Part shown: positions 11,683 to 24,564 of the stretch, one piece after another | How positions within the stretch are numbered: the first letter of the stretch is position 1 | Layout: every line of letters begins with the position of its first letter | NCBI GenBank assembly: GCA_038087015.1 | Contig: JASBNA010000078.1 | Span: forward strand, 62,001 to 126,000 | Direction of reading: 5' to 3' | Source of the DNA: Cerrena zonata | Taxonomy: Eukaryota; Basidiomycota; Agaricomycetes; Polyporales; Cerrenaceae | DNA length: 64,000 nucleotides | Notes under the pieces: generated by a model | What the model was told of the DNA's origin: nothing | The model's database searches: none | Seen by the model: the letters and a program-made list of their open reading frames with translations, nothing else | Translations under genes and position numbers: made by a program

Positions 11683-14573
11683 GAGTCGTAAAGAGGCCGG
11701 GAAAGAGGAAAAGGAGAAAAGGGAATAGGAGAGTCGATATTAAGAAGGGAAAGGTAGGCTCGAGGTGTAAGGTAGAGTAAGTATTTTCGTCATCTTGTAC
11801 GAGAAGTGCACGCTCCGTGGTTGCCGAACATGCGGCCTTGAGCCTCAATTCTCCACTCGGCATGGGCCCTGCATATCCAATCGCAATCCGAAAGCCAATC
11901 TTCAGCCACAGCTGCGCATCCTCCCGCCTACACAATGAACAGGACACCCAAGTGACACCCACCTTCTGCTTGTCGCTTGCCCATCGTCGACGTAAGAGAG
12001 AACATGCAGCCATCAGCCCGGCCTCTTCCTTTCCTCATATATACTCTTTTTCGCCCTCCATGGTGTCCACAAGACTCCTCTCCTCTCCAGGTCACAAGGC
12101 CTCTCCACCACCGGCTTCCCTTGCCCGATCGTCTCGGACTCGCCGACTCACTCGATTCCTGTCCAGTGTCGACCGTTTGTCCATCTGTCCATCCGTGCCC
12201 TAGAGCTGCATGCTTGACATCTCTCCGGTCGCTCCGGCCAGATAGTCTGCTTCTCGACTCTTCCCAACTATAGCTTCAACTCCCCGACCGTCGTCGCTTC
12301 TCCAGTTCCATCATTCACATTTTGCACTCACACTCACCCTCCGGGAGTTTACTCGGTATCCTATCTCTCGTCAGATGCTCTCTTCGTACTTGCCCACATT
12401 CATTTTCTTTCTCTTCGCTGCAATACACCGTCCAAATGGTACCTGTAACAAACCTCGTTCTCGGTGGTAATCTTATTCACTCCGGTCTCTCTCGCCGATC
12501 TATTCTTGTCTCCTCTCGCACAATGCTATAGTATGGTCTTCGGTCGCATGTTTCTATCGTGCTCTCAGGTCCCTTCTTTCACGTTCAGTTCATGTCGCTC
12601 AGTCCTGGAAAGCACTCTCGGGGAATACATCCGGGGTACCCAGGTTATCTATATACATGGGTCCCAGGTTCCTATGAAAACAATGTCTAGCCTCACGAAA
12701 CACAACACACACATACACCACAAACCCGGCAAGTTCGTATTTGCATCCATGTGGTGCACAGGACATGTGTATGACGCTTTTACAATCTTTCATTGGAGCT
12801 CACCTCTCTTCAACGGTCCTCCCGTATCTGCGGTCTTTTTCCCTCTCGTTTGCCTAGAACTGTGGTGCACTTTGTGATGTGCATATATTCAGAGGAGCCC
12901 ACAAGAAGCATCCTTTTGAATGTGTTCCTGAAACTTTCAAACAAACTCAAACAGTCTTTTCTCTCTTGACGACCATGTCGCGTTATACTATGACAAGTCC
13001 TCTGAGAGGCTACTCCACTCCGTGTGCCTGGGCAGTGTATATTTTTTTGTCGCTCGTTTTTTCTATCTTCCTTTCTCGTCTCGCAATCTCCCGCAGTATA
13101 AGCCAATGGCATGCTCTCCTCCATTTGACCGGCCGAGATTATATCCCGCAACAAAACGAGAATCCTAGGTCATCTGCGAATTTTCTTTCGGCACACATGC
13201 ACGATACGTTTTCCCCCATACACATCTACCCCACAAGTCTCGCCTCCAGCTGCGATAACAACCGACCGAGTGTTTTTTTTTCCTGACGCAAATCATGACG
13301 TCACCAATAATCTTCAACTTGTTATCCGTATCCGTATCCGCTTTTGGTTCCTAGGCATCCAGAACTTTCAGGATTACTATTTTTTCTGCCTACGTATACG
13401 TCTCACGTTGTGGATTATAGATAATGTTTTCTTCCTGCCGGTAGATCAGGAGGAATCCCGACTTTCGATACTCCAATCTCTGAGATCTAGAGTCTCTCAT
13501 CTCTAATTAGACATTAAATCTGGACTCCCATCTCCAGCCGTCTCCCCGCATCGAAAACAACATACATCATTACATATTATTATCGCAAACCACTCCATTC
13601 CTCTTCTCTAACCTCTCCCACCCACGTCCTACCCCGCGATCCGTCATAAGAAGTATAACCCATATCCAGTCAAGCACTAATCTGAATGATGAAAGTCCGG
13701 ACATCCGTTTTTCGAACAGCCTCGTTTTCGGAACACCGGTCATATTCACGCCCAGATGTATAATATACCATCTACATACTGTTTTCCCAATAATATTATG
13801 CATACACCTTACACATCTTGACGCCACACAGCCTACTAAGAAGACTCTAGACAATGACTAAGGACACCTCTAGATCACGATCACATCCTCTTCCGTTCCT
13901 CCGAAACACAAATACCAGTGCGCTTGCAATTGACATTGACATCCGACTTGAATCGTATCTACCTGTCTTACTGTATTTCAGCAAAGCATGAGAGATACCT
14001 CCATCGAGGTTCAGAGTCGGTCTCTCTCAAGTCCCGATCGCGATTGATTGTTGAGGACGGGGGATCTGGAGATAGAGTTTGTTGCGTTAGTTGGTTTGGT
14101 GGACGATCGCGACTCGGGGAAGGTTCTGTGGTTGACGGGTTGTGGAGTAAGGTAGTCAGAGATATACACTTTAGACTATGGGTATGGCGGAGGATACGGT
14201 TTCCGAGTACATGAATCGGGAGTCGAGTAATTCAATATGAAGGAAACTCAATATCGGATCGTGTTATGCATAACAAATGGTTATATAAATTTCGTTGTTT
14301 CGTACACATGATACTCTGAGCTACGACATCCTAGCTAGGGATATGAAGGTCAAGTACAGTGTTGGGATTCATTAGTATTTGTTCTTCAGGAACCAGCCCG
14401 TCGTTCTTTGAAAGAAGATGAAAATGAAATGAGAGGGTAAGCATGCCATAATTCCATGAAACTTATAAAACATCCTAGGCCTGAACTCGGGACGGCCAAT
14501 AACCCAAAAGAAAATCCAGAGAACGCATACACCACCACCAGCGACGAGACAGCAACAACCCAGAAGGGTGCCA
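11683..14573. other. Gene-free, pyrimidine-rich stretch
   Basis: About 2.9 kb between the Ser-rich membrane protein (5' end at the left) and the copper-fist gene (3' end at the right). The plus strand of 12.0-13.3 kb is strongly CT-rich and carries short overlapping open frames (such as 12464-12877) with no domain. CT-rich tracts often lie near transcription starts in mushrooms, so a non-coding or long-leader transcript is possible. I cannot support a gene. Confidence 0.35.
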
Positions 14574-16204
14574 TTATTTCACTCGCGAAGAACAGCAGCC
14601 TCCCCCTCCCACACCTGTCCCCAGACCCCTAATCCCAATATTCTCACTACCACGACCCCCTGCCTCATCCGCACATCCCCCACAAGTATGATCACACCCA
14701 CAAGACCCATCCGGACACCCACATTTCCCCGCACAGCACTGTAACTTCGGCACACTAACCAACCCGAACGCAGGTCCGCGTTCAGCCAGATGTTTCAGTC
14801 CACCAGTGAAAAGCATGGATGGGTAGGTGGTTGTGTCAGTGGGGTCTAAGGTTAATGTACCGCGTCGGGCACGTTGAGGTGGGGCTGGGGGTAGGGAGAT
14901 GAAGGGTGCACGAGCGAAGAATGAGTCAACGAAACTGAGCCCGGAGGATACGAGCTCGGGTGTAGGTGCGCGGAGAGAGATGAGCGGTTTCGGGTTGGAG
15001 GATCCACAACATGAACCACCACCACGAGCCTGTGTACTATGATGAGAATGCACACTCGGAAGTTCGACTCCACCATCATGATCCACGCAAGTAGTACACT
15101 CCCCATCCGTACAATCTCCATATTCCTTACTAGCATGTTGAGGACCGCGATGTTCAACACATCCAGGACAAGTACATCTGAATCCGCATGTACAGCCGGA
15201 ACCGGCTAATGCAGCGACAGAGCTGAGAGGAGGTATGGTTGGGAAGTTTGGGGTAGGGAGAGGTGAAGGGATTGAGGTGAAGTTTAGAGTTGGAGATATG
15301 TGAATAGGAGCGAGGGATGGTCCACGATGTTTGGTCGACGGAGGTGGTGTGGGGGATCGAGAGCTACGATCTTTGCGCTTGGAAGTAGTTTTGGATTGGC
15401 AGCAACTACGGGTTGGTTCAACCGTTATTGGAGAAGGTTGATTATCCGTTTCGGGAGAGGGGTTACTCTCATCTTGTGCGACGAGTGTTGCGGCGTTTGC
15501 TAGTACTTCCAAACCATCGGGAATATGTTGCATGGTATCAGCGGCGGTCGTACCCTTCGAACGACACTGACAGGTCCAGATATCTTTACAGTTGCAAGGA
15601 TTAAGAAGCCTGTCGACTACAGACAAAATCAGCTAAATAATCCCACCGGCAGCATGCATAGAAAACAATGACATACCTCCTGCTCGGGGATTAGGTATCG
15701 TCGCCTGTTCACCACGATCACTGAAAACATCCTTGAGGCCATTAGGTAAAGTAGGATGAAGAGCGATGTATCGCTTCGCTATCAAGATATATCGCAGCTA
15801 CAGTCAACACTTTTCCCATGGGACTACAAACCGCGCAAAAGAAAATATTCACCAGTCGCTGTAAGCTGTCGAACCTGAGGCTTTACTGGTTTTGATTCAC
15901 AGATACACTTTGAATGGACCTTCTTTGCTGTGCGTAGTTCGCGGCATTGTTGACATTGTGAGACCGGTCGGCCTTTCTTCTTGACTTCGAAAAGCGGTCT
16001 GTCGTTGTGTTTGCAGGAGGAGGAACGGTGGCCTTTGATGCAGGACTCGCTAGATGATTGGTGTGAGCGTTAGGTTTAGGAAACTTGAGTTAGGTTAGAG
16101 GAGACGGATACTTGCCAGGAGAATTTCTTCCCATTCACCAAAACCTGCAAAGAAACATTCAGTTAATGACTCTCACTAAAGGTGTGATCTTGGATACTGA
16201 CCAT
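14574..16204 (-). CDS. Copper-fist transcription factor (Mac1/Cuf1/GRISEA type)
   Basis: Five exons, complement(14574-15616, 15677-15778, 15853-16049, 16116-16144, 16202-16204), give 457 residues. Residues 1-40 are a canonical copper fist: zinc ligands C11, C14, C23 and H25, followed by K-G-R-P at 36-39, the minor-groove contact. Downstream are three Cys clusters: C-x-C-x5-C-x-C at about 118-128; C-x-C-x3-C-x-C-x2-C-x2-H at 252-266, like the copper-sensing repeats of Mac1; and a C-x-C-x4-C-x-C-x3-C-x2-C cluster at about 404-425. Proteins of this class bind DNA and switch copper-uptake or detoxification genes according to Cu(I) binding at the Cys clusters. Whether this one activates under copper lack or excess cannot be read from sequence. 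The first intron follows the ATG directly, and the second is a GC-AG intron that splits the codon for C11. Confidence 0.93.
16116..16204 (-). other. Initiator ATG isolated by an intron; GC-AG donor next to it
   Basis: The coding sequence of the copper-fist factor starts with a three-base coding exon, ATG at 16202-16204. Intron 1 (16145-16201) begins directly after it with GTCAGT and ends TTTGCAG. Exon 2 (16116-16144) ends TCCTG and is followed by GCAAGT, a GC donor with otherwise consensus bases. The acceptor at 16050-16051 restores the Cys codon. Without these junctions the C-x2-C pair of the zinc module cannot be formed. Confidence 0.8.
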
Positions 16205-19200
16205 TCCACAGAAACAAGAAACAGACAAGAAGAAAAGGAGCGATGAGTGGGTTCAAACCCGAGACGACTTCAAGAACACAATCTCCAGTAATTCCACACT
16301 GGGTTGGATTATGCGGGTCAGTGAGTAAGACCACTGGGAAAGTACACCGGGCGCCAAGGACTCTTGATGGGAGAGACATGTGGCGCCCAAAATTCCACTG
16401 CGAGGCTGTGAAAGGCAACTTAGGCAAGTCCTTGAGGACGGACCGCCGTTGTGTCAAGGTGAGGTCTTCATTACAAGTGCAGTCGGGAAGTGCAAGAATG
16501 TAGCCAAGGATTATGGTAAAATGACCGTAAGCTGTATGGAATACACAGAAGAGACTGTTATTATAATCCACTGAACAGACAGCTTGAAAGAGGGGATGAC
16601 GCGTGCCACTTGCAGTTGACACTCCTACCTAGTTTTATTTTGCGGGAATAGGATCGTTCCTGTATATCTTGAAGTGATTAGACAGTAAAGAAAAGTTGAG
16701 CCCACCTTAATTTGATTCATAGTCGGCCCTATAAACTCGACTATGAACATGGAATAGTCACGGCGAAAGTGCCTCATAGTACCCTCAAAGGGAGGGATCG
16801 ACCAGCTAGGTCGCTATATCTAGAAGGCATTTCAAAAACTATAAGGATGTAGACCATCAGTTCTTCGCAACAATCGCGAAAGTTACCCATCCCTTCGAGT
16901 CAAACTCAGTTACAAAGCGAGTTCGTGTAGCAATTTGCGGAAGGGGGTGTTGAAATAACGTTGTGATTAGACACGTCAGCTCTGAATACAGGGAGAAACG
17001 GTGTGTAAGCATAGTTTGAAAATCCCCAGTACTGTTTCGACCTCAGGTTTTGCGCGAAGAGGGAAGACGTTGTCTACCTTCCAAACGCCGCGAAAATGCC
17101 TCATCTTGGAATCATGCTCGTGACTGGGCGCTCACTGAGCTGTTGTTGCAACTTGAGCTTGAACTCGAACTAGCAGGCCATCCCCTCTCATGTAGGGTTT
17201 CATCCATATCTATACTCTAGTATCTATCATGTTGCTCTTATTTCACCCACCCATTCAACCCGAATACCACAAGCAAACGTCTCTCCTCCGCAAGATGATT
17301 CCGCAGGCCTCTCTAACCGCTGCCAAAATGCAAGCAGCCCACCAACTGGAAACACATGGAGCTTCTACTCATCTGCAAGATCACTGCGGAGCATCTAGTA
17401 GTGCCTATCATCTACTATCCAGGACCCCAATATTTCGCAATCGAACGACGTAACTTGCCTAAAACCAGACCACCTCGGGCGACGAGGGTCTGATTGCGCC
17501 TGCACTGCTTCAAACTTGCCTTGTTTCGCCGCTCTACTTGTCCTTGGTATCTGCTATTTCACTTGCCGAACGTCGATGCCCCCTTTAACATCGGTCGCTC
17601 CACGCAATGTATTTATCTGTTCTTCTTGCTATGTCATTGCTATGTATAAACCTGGATGAAATACCGATTCATAAATCATACCCCTGTGTGTGTCTCTCTA
17701 TTTCCAAGAAGACTCAAGATATCAGTCGCTTGGATTGAGGAAGAGCTTAACGTTAACAGCTGTGCAACCTAGTCCACCGCCCAATTCAAAACCTTGATGC
17801 CGGTGTTCTATGATTTCTTACACTCTCCGTCGGACATCCTGATTCTGGGCTGGGACAAATAACGAAATTCACATCTTCCGCTCATCGCAATACCCTTTTC
17901 GTGCTCTTGAACCCTGAACCTTCCGAGGTTAGCTTTTGACGCTGCATCGGGTGTCAGATTCATAGGTCGGCTTTCAGAGGCAATCTGCTACATAGCACAG
18001 CGTCCAGACAGTACAGTCCCTGTCAAATGCGCCTAGCAAAGCAAAGCATACCTATTCGGATGTTTACTCGGCAAGACCTAGCTTTCGGAGCCGTTCGCCT
18101 TACTTGTGCCGACTTATCAACTGGGATACCAGAGGAGAGGACCCGAATACCACGCCTTGTTGGAAGGTAGTACGGATGTGCCAAAGATACGCACCTTGGA
18201 ATTTCAGCAACGAGGCCTGTCAGGATATATATTCGGACTGAATATACTTGCGAGCGTCTGACCAAACTAAGTGAGTGCTTGTCCGTTTAGTAAACCAGTA
18301 CTCGCGACTAAATGTGACTCTCAATTGCAGCGGAAGAGGTAATAGGCACAGGAACTACTCCTTTCGCCAGATCGTCGACTTATCTATGTCAAGCTGTACA
18401 ATGTCAATAGCGCCTTGCCAGCCACAGTACCTCAATTAGAATAATCAAACCCCGTCTCCGAATAAACCTTATACGCATGTCGCAAAAGATGATCATTCCG
18501 AATACTAGGTGAGTCCTTTGACTTCTAGTCGCACCTATCCAACTAGCAAGACTAATGCAACTGACGGTAATACAACGTCTCAGACTTTCTCCTTCTAGTT
18601 TCACTCAACACTGTATTTCCTCCTATCTACCCCAAACCTACCCCACACTTCCATAACAACATTTGAATCAAGCCGAAGCCTAGAGCCCAGCTATGCTGAT
18701 CTATATGCGCCTCACACACACCCTTCACCGTCATGTCGCCGCTATTCCTATCCCGCCACAGACGCCTGCGGTCGATATCACTATTAAAAACACTCCGCCT
18801 CATGTTCACAACGTTTCAAAACTGTCGCGTCAATGCAGTCACACCACCGTCCAATTTATGCAAGCACTTTCCAACGTTCCGTTTTAAGTAGGCTATGCCC
18901 CATTTGGGGATCCTCGTTCAAAGAAGGATAGTCGAAGATGGGAAGTTATCTGAAACCTAGAGTCCCATCCTAAATACTAGTGCACATCTCGCACCTGAAC
19001 GGGCCTAAATCTCAAATGTCTACTGCTACTCGAATCTTATACTGGCATTGGTTGACACCGAGACCTGAGCGCCACATTATTCAAACGTTCATCAAATAAT
19101 CTGCTCATTCGTCAGCTTGCTAACTAATATCGGTCTCCATTCCTGCCGGGCTTGCTTGTCAAGCTCCAACCAAACCTTCACCTTATTCCGGAGGTAAGTG

Positions 19201-22200
19201 GTAAGTGGCTCGCTCATTATCAATATGACCGCTCTCCTCTCCTTTTCCTAGCAGTAATGCGATACACAACTAACCCGCGTTCGTCCTATGCATGATTTAT
19301 GATGTATAGATCGGACCACGTTGCGGTGCGTGAATCTGCGCTCACTTTATTGATGCCCTGGGTTCCCCTCGCTTGGTATCCCCTCTATCCCCTATTCGCA
19401 ATCTCGATTCAAGACGACCAGCCGCGATCCGCTCACGTCCACTTTAAGGTTAGGAATCCCCAGGGTTGAAGACATTGTTACCCCACATTCCTAACGGCAT
19501 CGAAGTGTGGGGGAAGTTTCTCACCAATATACTAGGTCTCATCATTTATGGAAGCCTTTAGGAAGTTGGGCATGCTGATATTGAACATCCACTATCCTAC
19601 ACTTGGTCGGGACATTCGATGGGTGAGCGTTCCAAGGATCCACTTGCCGTGGTCCTCCGTCGGGGGGAAGTCTAGACTTCGAAATACTTCGAGGTCTTAC
19701 CTCGTTGAGCTGCGGGGTACACGGCGCGTCTCTAAATATATATGCAAAACCCGGTTAGAATTTTGATGCACTTGGATTCGGAGGTCGTATTTCCAAATTC
19801 CATTATCTCTTCATGCATACCCTTCAAATCTGTTCAAGTACCCTTTCTTCCCCCGGTGGACACCTACACCCGAGATATGGAGATGCCGATGCCAATCACA
19901 AAAATCCTTGACATATATGACGTCCGTCCTCGCCCTCTTCAAAGCTCAAACAAGTCTAAGACGATCCGCCGGGGGTGATGCCTTCATGGAGGACCCCAAT
20001 GCCAATACCACATATTCTACTCGCCTTCTTCCCTTCGCTTCCCGAATATCTGTCGTCCGACCATTGTCCATTGCATTACTCAACCGCATCTATATGCATT
20101 GCTTGCGTCATACTACGAACGGTCCAGCTGAAATAGCAAATCCAATAACTACTTCCAAACAGGCAGATTGCCGCCTTTGCTTATCATAGTTCAAGTTCAG
20201 CTCTAGTCAGCACCTCGTCTTGTCATTTAGAACCGCTCAGTGTTGCTGTTCGCAGTTCAGCTTAAACATAAGCTTAGGAACGTCCCGGCGAGGACGGAAA
20301 CACGAGTTTGTTGTAATTATACACCGTGACCAGCGTGTGGCTTGTTAAATTATATTTACATTCCTTGTTCTCGAAATATCTCCGCTGCGTACCATCACTG
20401 CGGCCCCGGCCGCGGTTCCCCTCGAAAAGCGTCAACTCGATTTCTAGTGTGGACATGTCAAGTCAAGCCGTTCCCGCGTTTCCAGACCCCTGCAGAGAAT
20501 CAGGCACCAGACGTCAACACCAACTCGCTTATCGTCGACCCTTCTCGTGAGTTTTATGACCTAAGAAATGATAGTCCGATCCTTACTAGTCGTAAAAGTC
20601 GCAAGGGGTGCTCAAACCCGGTACCGCCGAAGGTGTTTGCTCAAAACAGTGCCTCTCGCGTCTTGTCAATGTTGTCATCATATAGTGTTCGGCAAGGGCT
20701 GGGGTTGGCGGCCCTTACGCGTTATCGTTTAGTTGATATCGATTTTGAATGCAAGTTTCTCAGGCTCCTCCGTTGTTTTTCGTAACGTTGCTTGTCCTTT
20801 TTTTTTTTTGGTCGCGAGCTTCATCCCGACGAAGACCACACAACCGAAATAAATAAAAAAAAGAACCGCGATAAGCTTTTAAAATTTTCCCAGAACCGAC
20901 GGGGCTGCTAAGAAGATATCGACTATCGTTTATCTACGGGAGGACTTCAATAACAAGGAAGACGTAATAAAAGGGACCACATCGAACGTTGTCCTCGATG
21001 AACTGATGGTGGCACAAGATGGCTACCCCAAGCCCTGCGGGGTGCTTGGGACGTTGTTCTTGTTCTAGGCGGTTTTGGGAACAAACGGTTAAAGTTTCCG
21101 TTGTGTGTTATATATATTAATGAAAGTTAGTCTAGAGACTTAGAGCCGTCGGTGTGAATTTGGGATGACAGTGAGCGGACGGTGATGTTCGGTATTGGCC
21201 GTCCGTCCGAGGTACCTGTTCGTCTCGTCTCGACGTCACATTCGGTTTGAACAAACTTGCGAGGTATAACTTACTCCGTGCCCGGAGGTAAGAAACGTGG
21301 GACGGGGCCTAGGTTATGACTGGGTGCTTTATACAACTGACCCCTCCTGTGTATCTCGGAGCCCTGAATGTTACCGTAGAAGGTGGTTGTGTGACGGTGA
21401 CGTTGATGATGACTAAAGGGACGTCCGAGTCTCGATAGTCATGGTATGGGATGACAGGAGATGACAGGATGGTGAGATGACAACGTTTCCGATAGTGGCG
21501 GGAAAGCAAGTCAGACAGAGTTGACAGGAACACTGGTGGTATATGTCTGTGTCATGATGATAATGATAACGGGATAAACAAGAGTGAGTGATTATCACGT
21601 AGAGCTCGTGGTCGAGAGCCTGTGCAAGAGGACATAGCTTTATTCCTACGAATGCCCTGAATATATATGGGTTTGATTATGTATGGATGAACGTTTGCGA
21701 TCATGTAATTTGACCGGTGTTGAACGAGAAACCCAGCATGGTACACACGGACCGGGAGAGAGTGCGAGAGAGAGAGAGACAGATCCGATCCCAACGCAAA
21801 AATGAGAAGACTCTAAAAGCTATGACTCTTGTGCGTGCCGCCTTCCCTTCCGCAAGGAGGTTGATGATTCGAAGCGCACTCTTTTTTTTATTTATATATA
21901 TGTACGAAACGTTCGCTAGCCGGTCTCGGGGAACAAACAAATGGCGATAGGGCCGCATTCAGGAGAGAGAGAACAACGGGTTTGGGTCCAGTCCGATGCA
22001 GCCTGCCAAGCATCATGTTGGCAATCATGCAAATGAGATATGTCGATGATAGGTTGATATAGTGTTTTTGTGTACGAAAGAGTCATTAATGCAATCGATT
22101 GGCAGAAAGCCGGTGCATTGTTGAACATACACGATCGACAGATTAAGGAGAAGCGGTGTTGCGTTGAGAGCTCGAGAGGGAGATGTTGGGTGGGCGAGTC

Positions 22201-22801
22201 GCCATGGGCAGTGAGTTTGAGTGGTAGCCCGAGACCGGAGGATGGATGGAGAAAAAGATGAAGCGTGCTAAATGCGGCAGGTCCGTGGCTCGAAATATCA
22301 GCGCCGAGAAGTGAGGGCGCCATATTGGGCACGATAATGGCTAATGGGGGCAATCGCTAATGGGGGCTCTCGCATTCTCTCCAAGCGACGGTTCTAACGG
22401 ACAAACATTACACTGCCCATCTAAGAACGCCTCCTCCATGCCGTACCCGTAAAACAACAGAGCGCTGGGCCCTTCATTAGCATATCTAACGGCGACCACT
22501 ATTCCGCCATGTCTCGAACCCCCTTTCCTCCCCCAGTCGGTCAGTATCCTCTCTTCCATGCCCATCTTGTCCTTGTACTCACCCGTCCCACCACCTGCAG
22601 CTATCGTGACTAACCATACCACAGACCCCTACCCCCAAGGGTCGCACGTCCCGATTTTTTGATTCGGGCAACTTATTCCCATTTGTTCTCGACATTTCAG
22701 GAGGACAATCGTTGCCTGGGTCCCTTATCTAGACGTCATTATCCTGCTGCCTGCAACGCTTCTCTTCGTCTGCCCCACTTGTTCTGACGGACTGTCGTAC
22801 C
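16205..22801. other. Long gene-free interval
   Basis: About 6.6 kb separating two divergent genes: the copper-fist factor (minus) and the Ser-rich protein (plus). Open frames are short, overlap in several frames and have no domain. Features of note are a leader-like Ala/Pro segment with a Kex2-type L-E-K-R site followed at once by a stop (20397-20447), a GA repeat near 21765-21780 and CT-rich DNA close to 22.4-22.9 kb. It may hold long promoters or untranslated leaders; no RNA gene was recognised. Confidence 0.35.
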
Positions 22802-24564
22802 ATGGCCGCGATGAGCTCTATGCCTTCCTCTTCTGGTGTCTCGGAAGTATCCAGAGTAAGTACCCACTAGCTTGGAATCTCAGACCCTCTTCTCACTTGC
22901 GTCCACGACGCTTTCCTCTCTTTTACTAGTATCGTCCATCTAGCGTCGTTCTCTCCTCCCCATCTTCCTCGCACTCCCCAGGGACTCTCTTCCCCGAGAT
23001 GAATAACACCTACCCTCGAGTGGGTGGTCGACCTGACTTTTCGCGCAGACATACGACTTATCTCGCCACACCTCGTCCCCGCCCTCTGCGCTCGTCGCCT
23101 CTGGCTGGGCCTTCATTGGCTCTTGGTCGGGATGGCACGCTCAAAGATAGCGACGACTCTCATAGCGATACCGATGAAGACAACAAACAACGTTGCAAGC
23201 CCTCACGCATTAACTCGAGTCCTGATGTGCCTAGTACGTTTTCGTCCAGTGCCCGTTCCTCGGAAGACGGTCCGGCTAGTGACCCAAAGAGCGCATCTTC
23301 ACCCAACCTCGAGCAAAGTGAAGCTTCAGAGGAAGTCCCCCCTCTCCCCAACATCCCGAACGCCTCAAGACTATCTCGCCGTCTTTCGTGGGGACTCACC
23401 AAGCTCACCGAGCTTCCTTCTATTTCGCGTTCCTCCTCCGTCTCTTCTGTTTCGTCCAAGTCTTCCAGGAACGATAACGACATAGAAAACATCCCACCTC
23501 CCCCGGTACCGGAGATTCCAGTATGGGCTCGCCCTGGCCACGTCTCGCGTTCCTCACCGTCACTACGTTCAACGGGTTCTGCTCGCCGTTCAGTCATTTC
23601 CCCTCCATCAGCCACACCTGTCCGACGACCCACAACCGCGGACTCTGCATCATCCGCAACAAGTCTCAACAGACGCTCAACGCTCGTACGGCCAGCAAGC
23701 CCGTCTGTTTCACGAAACCCTGAACTCAACTGGCTCACCCAGGCGGCAGCTCCCAAGTTTTCTAGGCTGTCACTCAAAGCCGAAGGTGTTGTCATGCCGG
23801 TGTCTGCTAAAGACGCCAAGTATACAAACAGACGATCTGCCATTTATTCCCCACCCGGTTCGCCAAATTCATTGTCGTCAAAACCTCTTCCAGGCACACC
23901 AGCTGTTCCGAAACCTGTCGTTATTGACCCAAAGGGGAAAGCGAGAGAAGGAAGCATCCAGTTGGTGCCGCCTTCAAGATCGGTTTCGCGCGCAAGCAGC
24001 ATGGCATCTCTCGGATCCGTCGTATCGGAGATGAGTGGAATGAGCGCGAATGGGACGATCCTCCAACCACCTTCGTTCCGCATGAACTCCTATGGCAGTT
24101 CTTCAAGTACTGTCGATTCCTCTTTACCAACCACACCTAATTCCTCCCTCAGTCGGACTACGAGCGTGAATTCTACAACCGGAAAGGTTGTTGATGAGTT
24201 GGGTATGCTTGCGCCTGCCCGACCTCGTCCTTCGTATGACAAAGATCGCGGTCTGCCTGCAACCGTTGGAGCGTTGAGAAGCTCGAGTGAGGCACCGAAG
24301 AGGAGGAGCGTTGTGTTCGAGTTGAGGGTGAATGACGTGCATGTGGAGGTCATGGGCAAGACATCTGAGCCGAAGCGTAGTGCGGCAACTAGTTGCAAGA
24401 CCAAGGTGCTTGTGACGGAATGCAAGACTGCGGCCGGGTCGGATGTGACTGTGAGCGAGAAGTCATCTTCGTTGACTGTTGGCACGAAGACGCTTTCGAG
24501 AGGCAAAGGGACGATTAAACGTGTGTGGAAACGCGTCATGGGCACCGTTTCTGTCAGGGCGTGA
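22802..24564 (+). CDS. Ser/Pro-rich protein of unknown function
   Basis: Two exons (22802-22855 and 22930-24564) give 562 residues, starting at an ATG in an M-A-A-M-S-S-M context. The protein is mainly low-complexity Ser, Pro and Arg, with repeated R-R-S and S-R-S-S motifs and an acidic patch near residue 75, so it is probably intrinsically disordered and phosphorylated. Only the last 90 or so residues look folded: a short hydrophobic stretch (V-V-F-E-L-R-V-N-D-V-H-V-E-V) and a basic tail (K-R-V-W-K-R-V-M). No signal peptide or membrane helix was seen. I do not recognise a family. The long uninterrupted frame, codon pattern and consensus intron make it very likely a real gene. Confidence 0.7.

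Noticed and set aside
11204..11728. 174-codon Glu/Gly-rich plus-strand frame
   Set aside because: It is the antisense shadow of the Ser-rich exon at 11198-11682.
11683..11770. Signal-peptide-like hydrophobic stretch just upstream of the Ser-rich membrane protein
   Set aside because: It is in another frame and has no nearby ATG; CT-rich DNA gives Leu/Phe/Ser/Pro in any frame.
12464..12877. 137-codon plus-strand frame
   Set aside because: It lies in CT-rich DNA that stays open in several frames; no domain, no splice support.
14386..14574. 62-codon frame with a hydrophobic N-terminus overlapping the copper-fist stop codon
   Set aside because: It begins inside the stop codon of the upstream gene on the same strand; fungi rarely use such overlaps, so it is most likely 3' untranslated sequence.
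16176..16622. 148-codon minus-strand frame across the copper-fist start
   Set aside because: It covers the ATG and part of intron 1 of the copper-fist gene in another frame and has no domain.
23160..23843. 227-codon minus-strand frame
   Set aside because: Antisense shadow of the Ser/Pro-rich gene 22802-24564.
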